A stretch of 64,000 bases of DNA, taken from positions 4,564,501 to 4,628,500 of the forward strand of contig JARFJB010000762.1 of assembly GCA_036346205.1 (NCBI GenBank), read 5' to 3'. This document shows positions 1 to 14,084 of the stretch, piece by piece. Made by a program: the position numbers and the translations under genes. The notes below the pieces were generated by a model. The model was not told where the DNA came from. It saw nothing but the letters and a program-made list of their open reading frames with translations, and did no database searches. This DNA is from Vesta saturnalis (Eukaryota > Arthropoda > Insecta > Coleoptera > Lampyridae). Numbering within the stretch: position 1 is the stretch's first letter; each line of letters begins with the position of its first letter.

Positions 1-537
1 GAGCCTGTATTTATAGACCAAAAAAACGGCTGAATAAATTCTTTCGATCCTTAAAAAGTAATGTTATTGTTTTACGATGCTGGTCATAATTTGAGATCAG
101 TGATATCCAAAATCTATTTATAAAGTCTTTTGGTCCATTTTTAACCAGTTTAACTCGTTTTTAATATTAAACGAAATTTTAAAGAATTCATGATCCTGTA
201 GGAACAAGCAGGTAACTCCACACGGGAAAACGAGTTCTTAGTTCGTTAGGCTTCCTAGACCTGCATCTATTAGTGTAACATGGTAGTAACCGAATGCAAA
301 ACTATATAATTAAAGGCACCTTACTACGTTGCCTTGTTATACATCTTTGTTGTAACAACGAGGCTACCCCAAGTTAAATCTTCGAATTATTTATTAGCAT
401 ATTTAAGCAATCTGTTTGTTTGTATGGAAAAAAACATTAATTGAAAATTATAAGGTGGGTAGAGTGTATCGATTTTATGGTCAAATTATTGCTTTCGCCT
501 CTTTGGGAAACCAACTCTTGCGGCCTTGATTTCATTC
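1..537. other. No recognisable feature
   Basis: This AT-rich stretch has no convincing coding signal on either strand. It lies downstream, in the minus sense, of Penelope-like RT debris and may be further decayed sequence of that element, but no motif shows this. Confidence 0.3.
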
Positions 538-725
538 TCAGCTATTATCATCCCTGTGTACAAATACATCTAGCAGTGGCAGTTTTTGTTTCGACTCAAA
601 TTCCATTGTGAATTTTATGAAGGGTGAGAATTTAGAAATTCGTCCAGTTTTTCTTGCTATGTTATCAAAGTACGCTGGTATTGTCTACGTATCTAAGTAA
701 CACCGTTGGTTTTCCGTGAATCCGT
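538..725 (-). pseudogene. Penelope-like RT fragment
   Basis: The minus strand encodes the end of an RT palm domain of Penelope-like type. Around 680-694 it reads RYVDN, where the family has YVDD, so the second catalytic aspartate is asparagine. About 70 bases on, in another frame, it reads FTMEFE, then a short linker, then LPLLDVFVHR. That pair is characteristic of PLE and telomerase-like RTs, which have I-x-F-T-x-E-x-E followed by LPFLDV. Frames change between the two motifs and a stop follows at 538-540, so this is a dead fragment. In the minus sense it lies after the GIY-YIG piece at 790-1060, the reverse of the normal RT then endonuclease order, so copies have been joined or rearranged. 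Confidence 0.6.
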
Positions 726-789
726 ATGTCGCTTGATCATCGAAATCGTGGATGTATACGATGCTCAGTATGGGTCATAGCGATCATCC

Positions 790-1060
790 GCCATCCCAAA
801 CTCTGTTTTAGAATGTCTGTCATCAGATCAATCACTGTTTCATGAAGTCATATAATGTGTTTATTTACTATTAAATGTTTGACATAATTTAATCATTTGT
901 CTGTGTGTGTAAATTTGTATCATCTAACGTGTTCTTTGTATCTAATATCAAAGTTCCTAAGTGTTTGCCCAATTTAAACAGGATTACAGAATGTACAGTT
1001 CATTTTATAAATACCCGACTTCAAAATCTGATTAGTTGAATCTTTGGCACTAAATAAACA
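790..1060 (-). pseudogene. Penelope-like GIY-YIG endonuclease fragment
   Basis: The minus strand reads KSGIYKMNCTFCN at about 1018-980, then a stop codon where the family has tyrosine, then IGQTLRNFDIRYKEHVR. This is the core of the GIY-YIG (URI) nuclease that ends PLE polyproteins: the GIY and YIG strands, the arginine helix and the E-H motif. The domain nicks DNA for target-primed reverse transcription. Further stops occur in the helix region near 890-850, so it is a pseudogene. A hammerhead-like motif lies just upstream in the same orientation at 1224-1259. Confidence 0.72.
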
Positions 1061-1223
1061 TTTACGAACATTGATATTAGTATTGAAAGCTAGTTTGTAT
1101 TTCTTGTTCTTTTGTAATATTATCCCGTATATTTTAATTTAAATAAAACAACTTTCATTTCAAACTATCCTTTTTTGGTTTTTTTAATAGTGTATTATTG
1201 TATTTACATTTTACATCAATCTG

Positions 1224-1259
1224 TACGTTTCGATCACTCTTACAGTTATCGTCCTCATT
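1224..1259 (-). ncRNA. Hammerhead-like ribozyme motif (degenerate)
   Basis: On the minus strand an ATGAGGA-type core is followed by a short stem (CGAT with ATCG) and then GAAACGT. The arrangement CUGANGA, stem II, GAAAC is that of a hammerhead ribozyme, and PLEs are known to carry such motifs in their terminal repeats. The first core base is changed here, so self-cleavage is doubtful. Confidence 0.4.
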
Positions 1260-1849
1260 AATACGACTGTTTGATAAACCTATAAAGTCAACTGTAGAAT
1301 CTAATTTAGAAAAAATAACTAGATCCTTAATAAAATTAGATATTATTAAACGGCCTTGAAGATGACAAATTAGAACACCCTCTAACGGTTGAAGGCTAAC
1401 AGTGAAAAATGTCATAAGCAAATAGCAAATTTAACAATATTTGAGCATTATGATGTAAGTGTGAAGTTATGAAAAATTTTCATTTGAAATTGAGAAAAGC
1501 ATTTACAAATATAAACTTTGCAGATCAAGTGTAACAAAGAAATTTTCTGTTAATAACTGTAATTGTCATTTTACAGTGAAAACACAATGTAGTACGTTTA
1601 ACCTGATTTTTAATTTTAATTACAACTATGTATACTAAATTATTCCAGTGTTGTGGTAACTGAACATATAATTTACTTCGAAGTCTAGGAAACACAGCAA
1701 AAACCTAGACATACCAAAAGATAACTAATATATTCCGGAGTGTATAAGTTATCTTCTTCTTGTGGAAAAGAATCACATAACGTTGATTTGAAACAAGACG
1801 TGGAGAACATATGAGATTCTGTAGATTAGGTCAACAATAGTAATCTGCG

Positions 1850-2053
1850 GTAGCTGAGCATTATTTAACTAATTTAAATCATGACATTCAATTTGATAAT
1901 ATTGTCAAGACAGACTCATATTATGTTCGTTTACAACGTGAAGCTTATGAGATATATAAACATCCTAATAATTTCAATAGGCAAGAAGAAAGTCTCCGTT
2001 TGAATAGGTTTTGGCATCTTACAATTAAAAAAAGGCACAATGGTACGTCTTAA
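1850..2053 (+). pseudogene. C-terminal end of a PLE GIY-YIG domain
   Basis: The plus strand has an open stretch of about 67 codons with VAEHYLTNLNHDIQFDN near its start and LQREAYEIYKHPNNFNRQEE later, ending in TAA at 2051-2053. The spaced A-x-H, R-E-A-x-E-I and N-N-F-N-R elements match the C-terminal half of PLE GIY-YIG domains, including the metal-binding glutamate. The GIY and YIG strands should lie before 1850 but are not readable. PLE terminal sequence with a hammerhead-like motif follows downstream, as expected for a PLE 3' end. Confidence 0.68.
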
Positions 2054-2897
2054 TTTTAATATTAACTTTTGGTATGCCTAGGTTTTTTTTGCTGTTTTTT
2101 TCTAGACCTTGAAGTAAATGCTCTACCAATTATATGAGTTACCACAGTACTATAATAATTTTGCATGTATGGTTGAAATTAAAATTAAAACTATATTAAC
2201 GTACTACATTGTATTTTCAGTGTAAACTGGCAATTACAATTAACAAAATTAATAAATTTCATTGTTATATTTGACTAGATCTTTAGTTGGTATGTCAAGT
2301 TTCTATTTGTGAATGTGAATCAATTTGAAATGAAAGTTTTCATAACTTTACACTTACATCATAATTTGATTAAATGTTAAATATGACATGTTTCACTGCT
2401 AGCATTTGACCGCTAGAGGGTGCTCTGATTCGTCATCTTCAAGTCAGCTTATAGTTATTTAACCATCAAGTGTACTAATTAAGGCGATTAACGATGAGAC
2501 GTTAAAAAAGTCGAGATCGTTAATCGCGCATTAATGTCTACCAGGCTGCCATCTCGTAATGAAAGTACAGAATGACTGACAGTTCTCATTCCTTGACTCA
2601 ATACATTCATTGTTTCATACAAATCAATGCTACCATCTTCATTTAAATGGTTTATTAATAGACCCTAGTAATTCATGGTTTTGAGTTGCTTAATAATTCC
2701 CATTAATAAAGGATTCTCTGAAAATAATATTTAATTTTATTTAGTATCTAGTTATTTATTACTAAAATTAGATCCCATAGTTGGCTTTATACGTTTATCA
2801 AACCTTTATATTAATAGCAGGCCTATGTTTGCGTTTGCATATTTTTCATATTTTAGTATTCTAACATCTTAAACAATTCTTTTAAGAATTGTTACTA

Positions 2898-2930
2898 CTG
2901 AGGACGATAACAGTAATTGTCGAAAGGTAT
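2898..2930 (+). ncRNA. Hammerhead-like ribozyme motif
   Basis: The core CTGAGGA is followed by a stem formed by CGATAA with TTGTCG and then AAAGGT. The CUGANGA core is intact, but the three-way junction is imperfect because the G of GAAA is drawn into the stem. It lies in the right arm of the PLE inverted repeat. Confidence 0.42.
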
Positions 2931-2989
2931 AGATTGATGTAAAATATAAATACAAAAATACACCATTAAAACAATGCAAAAAAGTACTT

Positions 2990-3300
2990 TAATTATGTGT
3001 AATAATGGTGAAAGTTTACATTTTCATATTCTGAGTTAATTATCCCGGTAATTGTTCATAATATCCACCATCTTCGGATCTTCCAAAATACACTGTTCGA
3101 TTCTTTCGTTGAAAAATCTTCTTAGAGTCTGCAATGCTACACTTTTATAGCTATGTGTCTTTGTGTTTCAGAAGAACATCTACTAAGAAAAATACATTAG
3201 AAAACATTTAGACTGTTTAGAGTATAATCTTTTCTTAAAAACGTCGCATTTGAAAAAATGAGGAAATGTGACCATCACGTTTTGACCTACCCTGTATACA
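2990..3300 (-). mobile_element. Possible Tc1/mariner end fragment
   Basis: On the minus strand the segment begins TATACAGGGTAGGTC at about 3297. Near 3090-3130 it could encode TLRRFFNERIEQCI, which resembles the C-terminal tail of some Tc1/mariner transposases. CAGGGT ends recur elsewhere in the window. The call is weak because no catalytic motif is present and the matching opposite end was not found. Confidence 0.22.
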
Positions 3301-5300
3301 TGATGGTTATTTTAGGTGTATGTAAAAGTTCACCACCATTCTCACAAAATTTAACCTTGTCAGTCTTTACTGTAGATGGCCTAACCCACTACAGGGTTTC
3401 AAAGTCTACAAAAGTATTACATAAAAATGGCTCTAATTTCTAAAGCAATATTGTGTACTATATTCAATAATATACAGGGTACACCATTGAAAATATACAT
3501 GCCCCATGTCTCCTACACCTTGTATACGTGTAGTTAATTATAAAATATACACGATGCTATTATCCACAACATTGTCACTTGTTTTTTAACTTTAATAATA
3601 AAGCCTTTATCACAAAAGCAAAATAATTGAGCCATTTAGAAAATGTATAGTGAGCACTCGTTCTTTAGACTTATATTTGGAACCGTTAACCACGGGAACT
3701 TTTTAAACATTTAAAATGGAGCTTCAAAACTTTCAAAACAAAATCAGAACTGCGAAATGTTTACGTCGAGGTGCTAACTTCACACGACTCCTGTTGCATG
3801 TTAAACATTTTCTGTGGATGCACAGGTTAAAAACTATTGAATAATCACTATATTATGACAACGGTAATATTACACAACAAATTTGAAAATGTGCAACAGT
3901 GGAAACGTTACCATACACATAAATCTTAACTTAAAAGTGAGTATAATGTCGATAAACTTTCAAAAGTCGAATTGGATAAACGTAATATTTACCTGCATTA
4001 ACTAAAGTGCCATTTTGACATGGATGGCCGCGATCCAGACATAGTTGGAACAGATTATATGCATGCGATAGTTAATTCATTAAATATTCAAATTTATGTT
4101 CTTTTTTGCAATGTTTGTAACCGTTATAAATACTTCAAAATAAAGATGACCTTAAAACTCTATGATGTGTATAAAATTGCAGTGTGACTCAACACAAAAT
4201 TTATAAAGGCATAATTATTTATTTCAGTGTTGACCAAAAATAATCTGTTTGTAACATCAAAAATCAAAACAAACAAAAAAAAACAATAAATTAGTCAAAA
4301 AAGATACTGGTTCCTGCAGTACAGGCTGTAATGCCTTGTTTTAAATCCAAAAATTATCAATTTATTGTGTACAATGGCTAGTTAATTAGCAACGTAATTA
4401 CGCTTAATTACATTGTGCTAATTCAGGATATGACAAATCTGTTTAACCTCTGCCCCACTTGTAAAATTTTAATTGCTAGGTCAAGTTTATAATCAGTATT
4501 AAATGGCAAAAGAATTTGTAGTCTAATACTTCATTGTCACACTTATATCTGTGTTAATTTGAGCTTTTTTTACACGTATTTTTTTACTCATTATTATAAT
4601 TGTGAAATATATTTACAAAAGCTTTCAAGTTCTGGTTTACGTGCAAAGTGGAACTTGAAATTTCAAAAACAAAATATTTATTACTTTAACAAAAAAGTAG
4701 AAAACCAAAAGGGCTTTCCGTAGACGTATAATTTTAAACCAGAAGTAATGTATTCTAGCCCATTAATTAATTAGTATGCATTGGCTAATATTTGATAATA
4801 TAATCTTGTGGAAATGATAACATTCAAGAAATTATTTTAACTTTTATATATTCAATACAATGTGTAATTAACATATAAACCCGATCTTAAATAATAATCG
4901 GATAATATTTACACCATTAGTACAATTGTATTGTTACGACATAAATTGTGTAATTTGGTGATTCTAAAACTGTCTGTATGAACCGTATAAATATTTATTT
5001 ATACGGTAAAGAAGCAAACTTGTAATTGTGATTTATACATACGTGTATGTGTTGGGAGGTTAAAAAACTATTTTTGAGTGCGTTGCATATTCAGAATTTA
5101 TATAATTTGCGTTTTATTATTTTTAATCAACCAATTGTTATCATTAGAGCTGTTAATTGTACGGAAGAAAAAAGACGATAATTGCATTAATTTGCTGCAA
5201 GATGTGCACATGAGTTGCTAATGAGCCTAATAAGATACTGATAATTTGTGGCAAAACAACAAACGAAAAAAGTAATTTCTTCAGACAAAAATTTATTTAA
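3301..5300. other. No recognisable gene
   Basis: AT-rich sequence without convincing coding potential. A short segment at about 3473-3530 starts TATACAGGGT and ends ACCTTGTATA, possibly a tiny inverted-repeat relic. Nothing else was identified. Confidence 0.3.
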
Positions 5301-5304
5301 GATC

Positions 5305-5440
5305 GGGGTAGACTAGAAGGTTATTCTTCGACTGACTGCGAACTTCTCGGACCCGAGTTCAAATCCCGGTTCAGACATTGACGTTTTCTAAGTGTGTAGT
5401 GGATTAAGAGGCCCACTATAGATAAAATGTAATAAAAAAA
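5305..5440 (+). repeat. tRNA-derived SINE-like sequence
   Basis: The segment contains GAGTTCAAATCCCGGTTC at about 5354-5371, a good RNA polymerase III B box and T-arm, with a possible A-box-like GGTAGACTAGAAGG about 45 bases upstream. An A-rich tail near 5426-5440 follows a non-tRNA body. No full cloverleaf or acceptor pairing can be drawn, so a SINE is more likely than a functional tRNA gene. Confidence 0.45.
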
Positions 5441-5747
5441 ATATTAACAAGAAGATAATACACTAAAACAACATACGACCTAATTACAACAATTTAATTC
5501 TTTACTATTAAAATTAAGATTGGTTTGGTTATTTAAACGTGTTGTATTTCGATATTTCTTATAATACTTTAATTTATACCTTGTAATATCAGAGACCAGC
5601 TCCAAAGCATTAAAAAACTGCTTAATTACAACATTTACAATGGTTTTTATAATTTTAAAAGTCTATATTTTTATAACCAGATTTTTTAAATTAAATTCAT
5701 TCGACTAAAATTGTTGTTTCTAACTCTAAAACTAACATATACAGATA

Positions 5748-7193
5748 TGGAAAAACATTATTGCGGGTCTGACTTATAATAAGCTAGAAATAAACCCAAT
5801 ATGCATTATATGAGTGTGGGGAGACATAACTTTACCGATGTTGCCACTTAAGGTTTAAGTTTAGCATTATAATTCTTATTGAAAAACCAGCTATTTTTAA
5901 AAGTGAACAGAATATACTTTTTTCAAAACACTACTTTATAAGATTTTCGAAAAGACATCCACCTTGCGCAAGGCAGTAACCCAATCTGTGATAAAATTCA
6001 GTTTGGGTGTTTTCTAACATTTCTTGGGTGATGCTGTTTTATGTAATTTTGACACGAAGTTCGTCCAAACTGTTAGCACGTTCATGCCTGTGGCCATAAA
6101 TTTGCTGGGATACGTATCCCCCCCCCCCAAAAATGCGTTCGGCGCGATATCAAATGAGCAAAGTGGATATGTAATAGTACCTTTTCCACTAATAATACGG
6201 TTAGGGAACGTAGTTTCCAAAAACTGTTGAACTCTTATTGCAGTATGAGCAGGACAGCCATCTTCTTGATACCAAATGTCATCAAAATTTATATTGAGGC
6301 GTTGAACAGCTGGAACTATCTGGTTTCTCAACAGTTCTAAACATTTGTCCGCATTCAAGTTTCCTGTTGATAAAAAATGGACCAATTATGGAATTGCCTA
6401 AAATTCCTGCACACACATTAACATTTTGGAGGTATTGTGTCCGGTAAGGAATACTAATGTGTTTGTTTTCCGAAGAGTAACCAACAGCGAAAGACTGATT
6501 GTGATGGCGATATAAGTTAAAAGAACACTCGTTGGTAAACAAAATATTTTCAATAAATATTTCGTTTTCATTAGCCCGATTCATCATATCTTCACAAAAT
6601 TCCATACGCTTTTGATGATCTTCTGGAAAGATTTCCTGTGTAGTTTGCAACTTATAGCAACGGTATTTATTCATTTTCAAGATATTGCGAACTATTCTTG
6701 GTTCAATATTCATTTCTTCAGCAATTTTGTACTGTTGCACGGGAAATTAGTTTCTGGGAGTTCGCGCTCTTCGTTTAAGTTACGACCAGGATGCTCACCA
6801 TCAATGCTACTGCACTTTCTGCAATTATTTAAACATCCACATCTTTCAAATTTACAAACAGTACTTTCTGATGGAATTTGCCTGTTTTCAAAGGAAAAAG
6901 TAAAGCTGTCCATTATATCTTGTGCAGTGCCTCCTGAATAATACCACTTAATAATCTGTATTTTTTCTTCAGTGGAATACATGAGTATTGTGTCGGACTT
7001 GCAAAAACATTGATTTTCAATTCTCGTTGACAGTAGCAATTAAATGTGTCATTGATACTAGCCTACTCAAAAGACGCAAGTATGGCATCAGCACTTTTAG
7101 TTTGTTGTGTATTCTATCTCACTTAGCACGTGAACTGCTTGTACTGTCTTTGTTTTACTTATTATAAGTCAGGCCCGCGATAATATTTTTCCA
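5748..7193 (-). mobile_element. Tc1/mariner element with both TIRs and TA target sites
   Basis: The left end reads TGGAAAAACATTATTGCG and the right end, reverse complemented, reads TGGAAAAATATTATCGCG. Similarity continues through GACTTATAATAAG, giving inverted repeats of about 37 bp. TA dinucleotides flank both ends, at 5746-5747 and 7194-7195, as expected for this superfamily. The 1446-bp body carries one transposase pseudogene on the minus strand. The boundaries are well defined even though the gene is broken. Confidence 0.8.
6014..6982 (-). pseudogene. Tc1/mariner transposase (DUF4817-type), broken
   Basis: Three minus-strand open stretches (6982-6710, 6740-6282, 6385-6014) together cover a cut-and-paste transposase in different frames. 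The N-terminus, beginning MYSTEEKIQIIKWY, is a helix-turn-helix domain of the DUF4817 type. The middle has LFTNECSFNL, where the family has FTDE, so the first catalytic aspartate is asparagine. The second motif is YQEDGCPAHT with its aspartate kept. The third region (SFDIAPNAF) is degenerate and lies next to a C10 run at 6119-6128. At least two frameshifts are needed to read through. The gene fills the TIR-bounded element at 5748-7193. Confidence 0.78.
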
Positions 7194-7739
7194 TACCAGT
7201 ATAATATATTTTTTATTAAAAATACATCTATAGTTAATAACAGGGTGTAAATACTAAGTGGTAACACCCGAAAATTGTAGTTAGAACTAATCGAAACAAA
7301 GAACTTTTTTTAGTAACAAATTTTGATTTGGGACCTCTGGTCGTAGTTATTCGACTTCTTCAAATTGTTTAACAATCCTCGCATCTGCCTTATTTAAAAT
7401 GTTATTTTAAAAATTCAAAGACCTTTAAAATCGGCATTTGATTTTGTAAAACATTTGTATTTACAATTATTTCGTATTTTGAAAAATAACGGAATGGCGG
7501 CCGATTAAAAATTTCAAATGATGATATTTGGATAAGCATCCCATGGATTTCAAGAAAAGAAACATTCATAAAATGCTTGAATTGTCTACTACAACATTTA
7601 TTTGAAACATTTTTTCATATTATACAAGAAATCTTGATAAAAACACAAAAGAACTCAAGTAGCCTTGTGTTATTGAAAAATCCAACACAAAACTACTGGG
7701 TAGGGAAGTATAACAACTTATTTCTTACTGAATTAATAA

Positions 7740-8440
7740 TTTATTACAAATTTTCAAAATGGCCACCATACTCAACAACACCAGCCCCGTCTGTATAACG
7801 CGTTCCAATATTTGCGGAAGTTTTGAAAAATACTACTTGATTTTCTTTAACATCCTCTGCTGCTGCCACGGTTCTTGCCACTAACTCTTCCTCTGTATTT
7901 ACTGGTGTCTCGTATACAATGGTTGTAACCCCGGAGGAAAAAATCTAGTGGAGTTAAGTCCGGGCTGGCCACAAAATAGAACCGTTCCTCCCAATCCACC
8001 TATTCGGGTATTGTCTATTCAGCAATGCCGTAACTTCCCGTGTACTGTGTGCCGGCGCGCCTGGTAATTAATGGCCAATCCTCTAAAAGCTCTGATAACA
8101 CAGTATCTAAAAAAACATGACAATTTTGCCCATTCAAACGGTGTGACAGAAGACAAGGTCTGATTACATAATTTCCTATAATGCTGGCCCTTACACTCTC
8201 CGGAAACGTTCTTGATGTGTAAGGTATAAACGTTACACGGGGATTTTTGTCAGCTCGCACTTGTAAGTTAAACACTCCGTCTCTTGTAAAACAGGCTTTG
8301 TTCGTAAACAAAATAAAAGTTTCGCTGCAGATTACAGGGGCAAAGAAGACAGTGACAGAACAATAGTCTTGGGTGAAAGCTTGCACGTTTTTGTCTGGAA
8401 TACGGGTGGAGACCTTGATCATGTAAAACATTCCAAACTG
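7740..8440 (-). pseudogene. Tc1/mariner transposase (DUF4817 family), broken
   Basis: Read on the minus strand in several frames, the segment shows LHDQGLHPYSRQK, then LFTNKACFTRDGVF, IIGNYVIRPCLL, LSELLEDWPL, GAPAHSTREV, YPNRWIGRNGS and PDLTPLDFF, with a tail VNTEEELVARTVAAAED. This is the order of catalytic-domain motifs in DUF4817-associated Tc1/mariner transposases. The first acidic pair D-E is changed to N-K, the aspartate before GAPAH is lost, and there are several frameshifts and stops. The N-terminus is missing because the reading frame runs into the microsatellite at 8442. It sits inside the long-TIR element at 7227-11080. Confidence 0.72.
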
Positions 8441-10799
<2,359 letters not shown>

Positions 10800-11097
10800 A
10801 AACAAGATATGTACGCCATTTTGTTATTTATTAAAATTTAAAACATGAAATAGTTGTAAATACCTACAAATATTTTAGAAAATCAAATGCTGATTTTAAA
10901 AGTTTTTAAAATATCATTTAATATAAGAGAGTTATGACGATTGCTAAAAAATCTTAGGAAGTCAAATAACTACGACCAGTGGTCCCAAATCAAAATTTTT
11001 TACTAAAAAAAGTTGTTTATTACGATAAGTTCTAACTACCATTTTCAGGTGTTGCGACTTAGTACTTACACCCCGTACATACTAAAATTGGGGGATC

Positions 11098-12060
11098 ATG
11101 GCATGTGTGGTGAATAAATACCCTGAAGGAATACAAATTATTATTCTTTTCTTTAAAAAAAAACAAAACTTATTCATTTGTGCCATGCTTGAAAACAGTC
11201 GATGTTTAGACCAATACAGACTGTTTCTAGCCCTTTTTGATGCATTTCTAGACTGGAAGGGGCTTCCAATTTTTTTTGGATTAGAAATGGAAGGTAAGGA
11301 GAGATGTGCTCTGGCCACATTTCGTTTGAATTCTAAGAGGCACTTTGGCATTCGCAATTGAGTAAAGTACGAGTGCGTTTACTAGTGCCATATCCAGCAC
11401 GTACTTTAATTCAGTATTTATTTATTGACCTATCGATCTTATTTACTCCCCGATTCCTTTATTGTTGGTCGAAATACCTAACGATTGGGTAACTTTGAAT
11501 TGCTTCTACTCCTATCTGGACCAACGATTCCCTCGAGTAGGTTCAATCCGTTCGTTGTTTCACATTACTTTGACAGTATTGCTATCTTTCCATGTAGTCG
11601 CAAAGACTTTGTTATTTTCGTTAAACTGGTAATAAGATATGTGCCACGCTCCTCCTTTTTCATTTGTTTGTCATTTCTCACAATACGTCTTAGTTGAGCA
11701 GGTCCTGTTGCACACATTTTGAATTCAGTCAGTTTCTGCATGCTTGGTAAAGAAGTTGGCAAAGTAAAGGACGTGTTCTTCGGGATACTGTAACACATCA
11801 CCCTTTTTCATGACAACAGAATAGCCTAACAAACACCCTTCATTTTGCTGATAGATGGTTGTTTCCCTTCATATAGTTCAGTGTGAAGCGACATCCACTT
11901 TCAGAAGAGCATATAGCCCACCGTTTAAAACCAAACCTAATCGGTTTTCCTTTAATATACTGTTTTAGATAATGACGCCCATAATATTGTACAATTTGTC
12001 CGTGTATGCTCATCTTTTGGGAAAAAAACTTTTAAACTTGAGAGGGTTTTTGTTGAACAT
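11098..12060 (-). pseudogene. piggyBac-type transposase remnant 1
   Basis: On the minus strand, from high to low coordinates, one can read YYGRHYLKQYIKGKPIRFGF followed by WAICSSESG, which matches the conserved KPIRFG-x-K-x-W-x-L block of piggyBac transposases. Then come CATGPAQLRR with a MKK-rich stretch, VTQSLGISTNNKGIGE (the YN-K-x-MGGVD region), and LDMALVNALVLYS with LLEFKRNVARAHLSLP (the C-terminal helices). Several frames and stops are involved, so it is inactive. The N-terminus and inverted ends were not found. It starts only about 20 bp from the right TIR of the element at 7227-11080. Confidence 0.72.
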
Positions 12061-12179
12061 TACATACAGTGGCTTTTGTACAGAATTTTACGCAGAATTT
12101 AGTGGCGTGCAAAGTTTTCCCAACAAAAAGTCAGTTTCTTCGCAATTAACCAAAGTTTTTTTTTAATGGAACGCGCTGA

Positions 12180-13154
12180 ATATTTTTTTATTACATAATA
12201 GAACAAACGAGATACCCTACAATTCCAACCAAAATAGGACACAGTGTACACCACGATAAAGGAAAATCAACATCTCGGGAAATGTAATCCATTCACTTGT
12301 GGCTGACGCTACTCATGCGTTAATCGAAATGACAATTAATGGTCAGTTGTTATGGAAATAGATAGATGTAACAAATCCGTTACAATTCATTACTAATCGC
12401 AGAACCTCAAATTTTAAATATTCACTGTAATATTTAAATTTAATTATAACAAAACCATAAGTGTCCATGTGTTACGCTTTTTACCAATTTACACAAATGT
12501 AGAGGATCCATTGTATAGGTATTATCAAAAAGTAATGATAATGTAGTAGAATTTCGCACGCTGCACATATGGTAGTTGCGGTTGTAACGGGACCAAATGT
12601 TTTGTTATCGATGGCTCTTTTACAATACCGCAGAACGATTGTAACTATGAGGCTTTAATAACCCAGCGCAACCTAGCAAGTATAATCCAGCAGCTTTGGA
12701 TGCGGGATCAGAAGATATATTATCTGTACTGGATCAGTATATATAGTAAGCATAAGCATGAAGGCTCCATGAATTTTATAAGGTACAACCCTAAAAATTA
12801 AAAAAGGAAGAAAGAGAGAAGGGATTTGAATTAGCGCAGATATAAAGAGACGGATAAATCAGAACAAGAAACAAATTAAGTCGAAAATAATCACATAATG
12901 GGAACGGATATAACGGACAACAAATATATAATGTAACACAATCCGTAGTTGCTGATAATTGTAGAAGGTAAAACGAAAAAGATTATCTAGTAACAATTGT
13001 AAACTAAGGAGAAATTGATTAATCAAGATTAAATCCAATTCTCCAAGCGGGAGTTTCACAACCAGACAAAACGGTTATTAAGGTAACTAATAATAAAGAT
13101 CGGCGAATTGTAATCGTTAAACACTATACAGTACCTATAAAGGTTAAACACGAA

Positions 13155-13157
<3 letters not shown>
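12180..13157. other. No recognisable gene
   Basis: AT-rich sequence with no supported coding region. At 12231-12249 it carries AAAATAGGACACAGTGTAC, nearly identical to a 20-mer found as an inverted pair at 42550 and 44660, probably a Tc1/mariner-type transposon end. Confidence 0.3.

Positions 13158-13158
<1 letters not shown>

Positions 13159-13235
<77 letters not shown>
13159..13235. repeat. (TA)n microsatellite
   Basis: About 38 uninterrupted TA units. No neighbouring gene is affected. Confidence 0.97.
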
Positions 13236-13239
<4 letters not shown>

Positions 13240-14080
13240 TAACCTGAAAACCGACCGTATTTTTTTGTAATATTCTGCCAACACAGTAGCGCTTACGCGC
13301 CTATCCCGCAACAAAAAAAAGAATAGTACATTTTGGGAGTCACTCCGCAGTATCGAATTTAGATTTCCGCCAATTACAATGAAAAAAATTAGTGATGTGT
13401 ATTCGTACTTGAGGATAACAAATACGTTGATCTTTGAGTTATAAACAAAATATAATTATTAATGGATGGAATCTAAATTTTAAGTTACACAAAAAAAAGA
13501 ATCTAATGATTAATGGATTGAAGCTAAATTATTGAATTTCCCGTACATAAATCTGTATGCACAGGGCAGTAGTTGCAACGGTTATTGAGTAGTCCAATAG
13601 ACAAAAAATTGTCACGCTAAAAATTCCATATTATAACCTCCAAAAACATAACGTTCAGGCGGTAAAGGTCAGTGCTGTTGCTTGAGGTAAGGTCAAATTC
13701 TGACACCAAGTTGTTTGATAGTGTACTAAGGTGATTTATATTTTAAATTTAAGTTGAAGCTTCACCACATTGATTGATTATTTGAGGTAATCTGACATTA
13801 TAGTCGAGAGGTTCAGACGCTGGCGAAAGGTAGAATGATATTCGGGAAGCGGTCGTGGTATTATTTATCCGTGCAGCAGACAATATAGGTATCAACTTGC
13901 AGGTGATCGCGCATGGAAGTTGTACAGGTTGAAGTATCAGCTATCGTTTGGTTAGTAACCAGAAAAAACATAAAAGGAACCGTATAATGTCAGAGCACTA
14001 AAAATGCAGTCTACTGTAACGGGACCTAAGCTTTTGGTCAGTTTTATGTGTTCCATGTGTGCATTAATCCGGAGCCTGTT
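13236..14080. other. No recognisable gene
   Basis: No motif was recognised. Given the hAT transposase remnant beginning at about 14085 on the minus strand, the 3' part of that element (its dimerisation domain and terminus) might be expected here, but I could not read it. Confidence 0.3.
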
Positions 14081-14084
14081 CGAT

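Larger units (their letters stand above)
1140..2965. repeat. Large inverted repeat of PLE terminal sequences
   Basis: Sequence at about 1250-1725 recurs in inverted orientation at about 2055-2460 and continues, after roughly 300 bp of unrelated sequence, at 2765-2965. Matching landmarks include the block near 1445-1485 against 2325-2368, the CTAGAGGGTG-type block near 1375-1395 against 2410-2430, and the hammerhead-like motif at 1224-1259 against 2898-2930. The loop carries the C-terminal end of a PLE nuclease on the plus strand. PLEs are known to carry such pseudo-LTRs in direct or inverted arrangement, so this is most simply two PLE ends facing opposite ways. Confidence 0.65.

Noticed and set aside
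5305..5400. A functional tRNA gene
   Set aside because: Only the B box and T-arm are good; acceptor and D arms do not pair, and a SINE-like body follows. The same applies at 40928 and 46552.
6119..6128. Homopolymer C run as a regulatory element
   Set aside because: A simple homopolymer, like the G runs near 21546 and 41359; no further signal.
11098..11361. 87-codon plus-strand frame as a gene
   Set aside because: Antisense to piggyBac remnant 1, which carries the conserved motifs.
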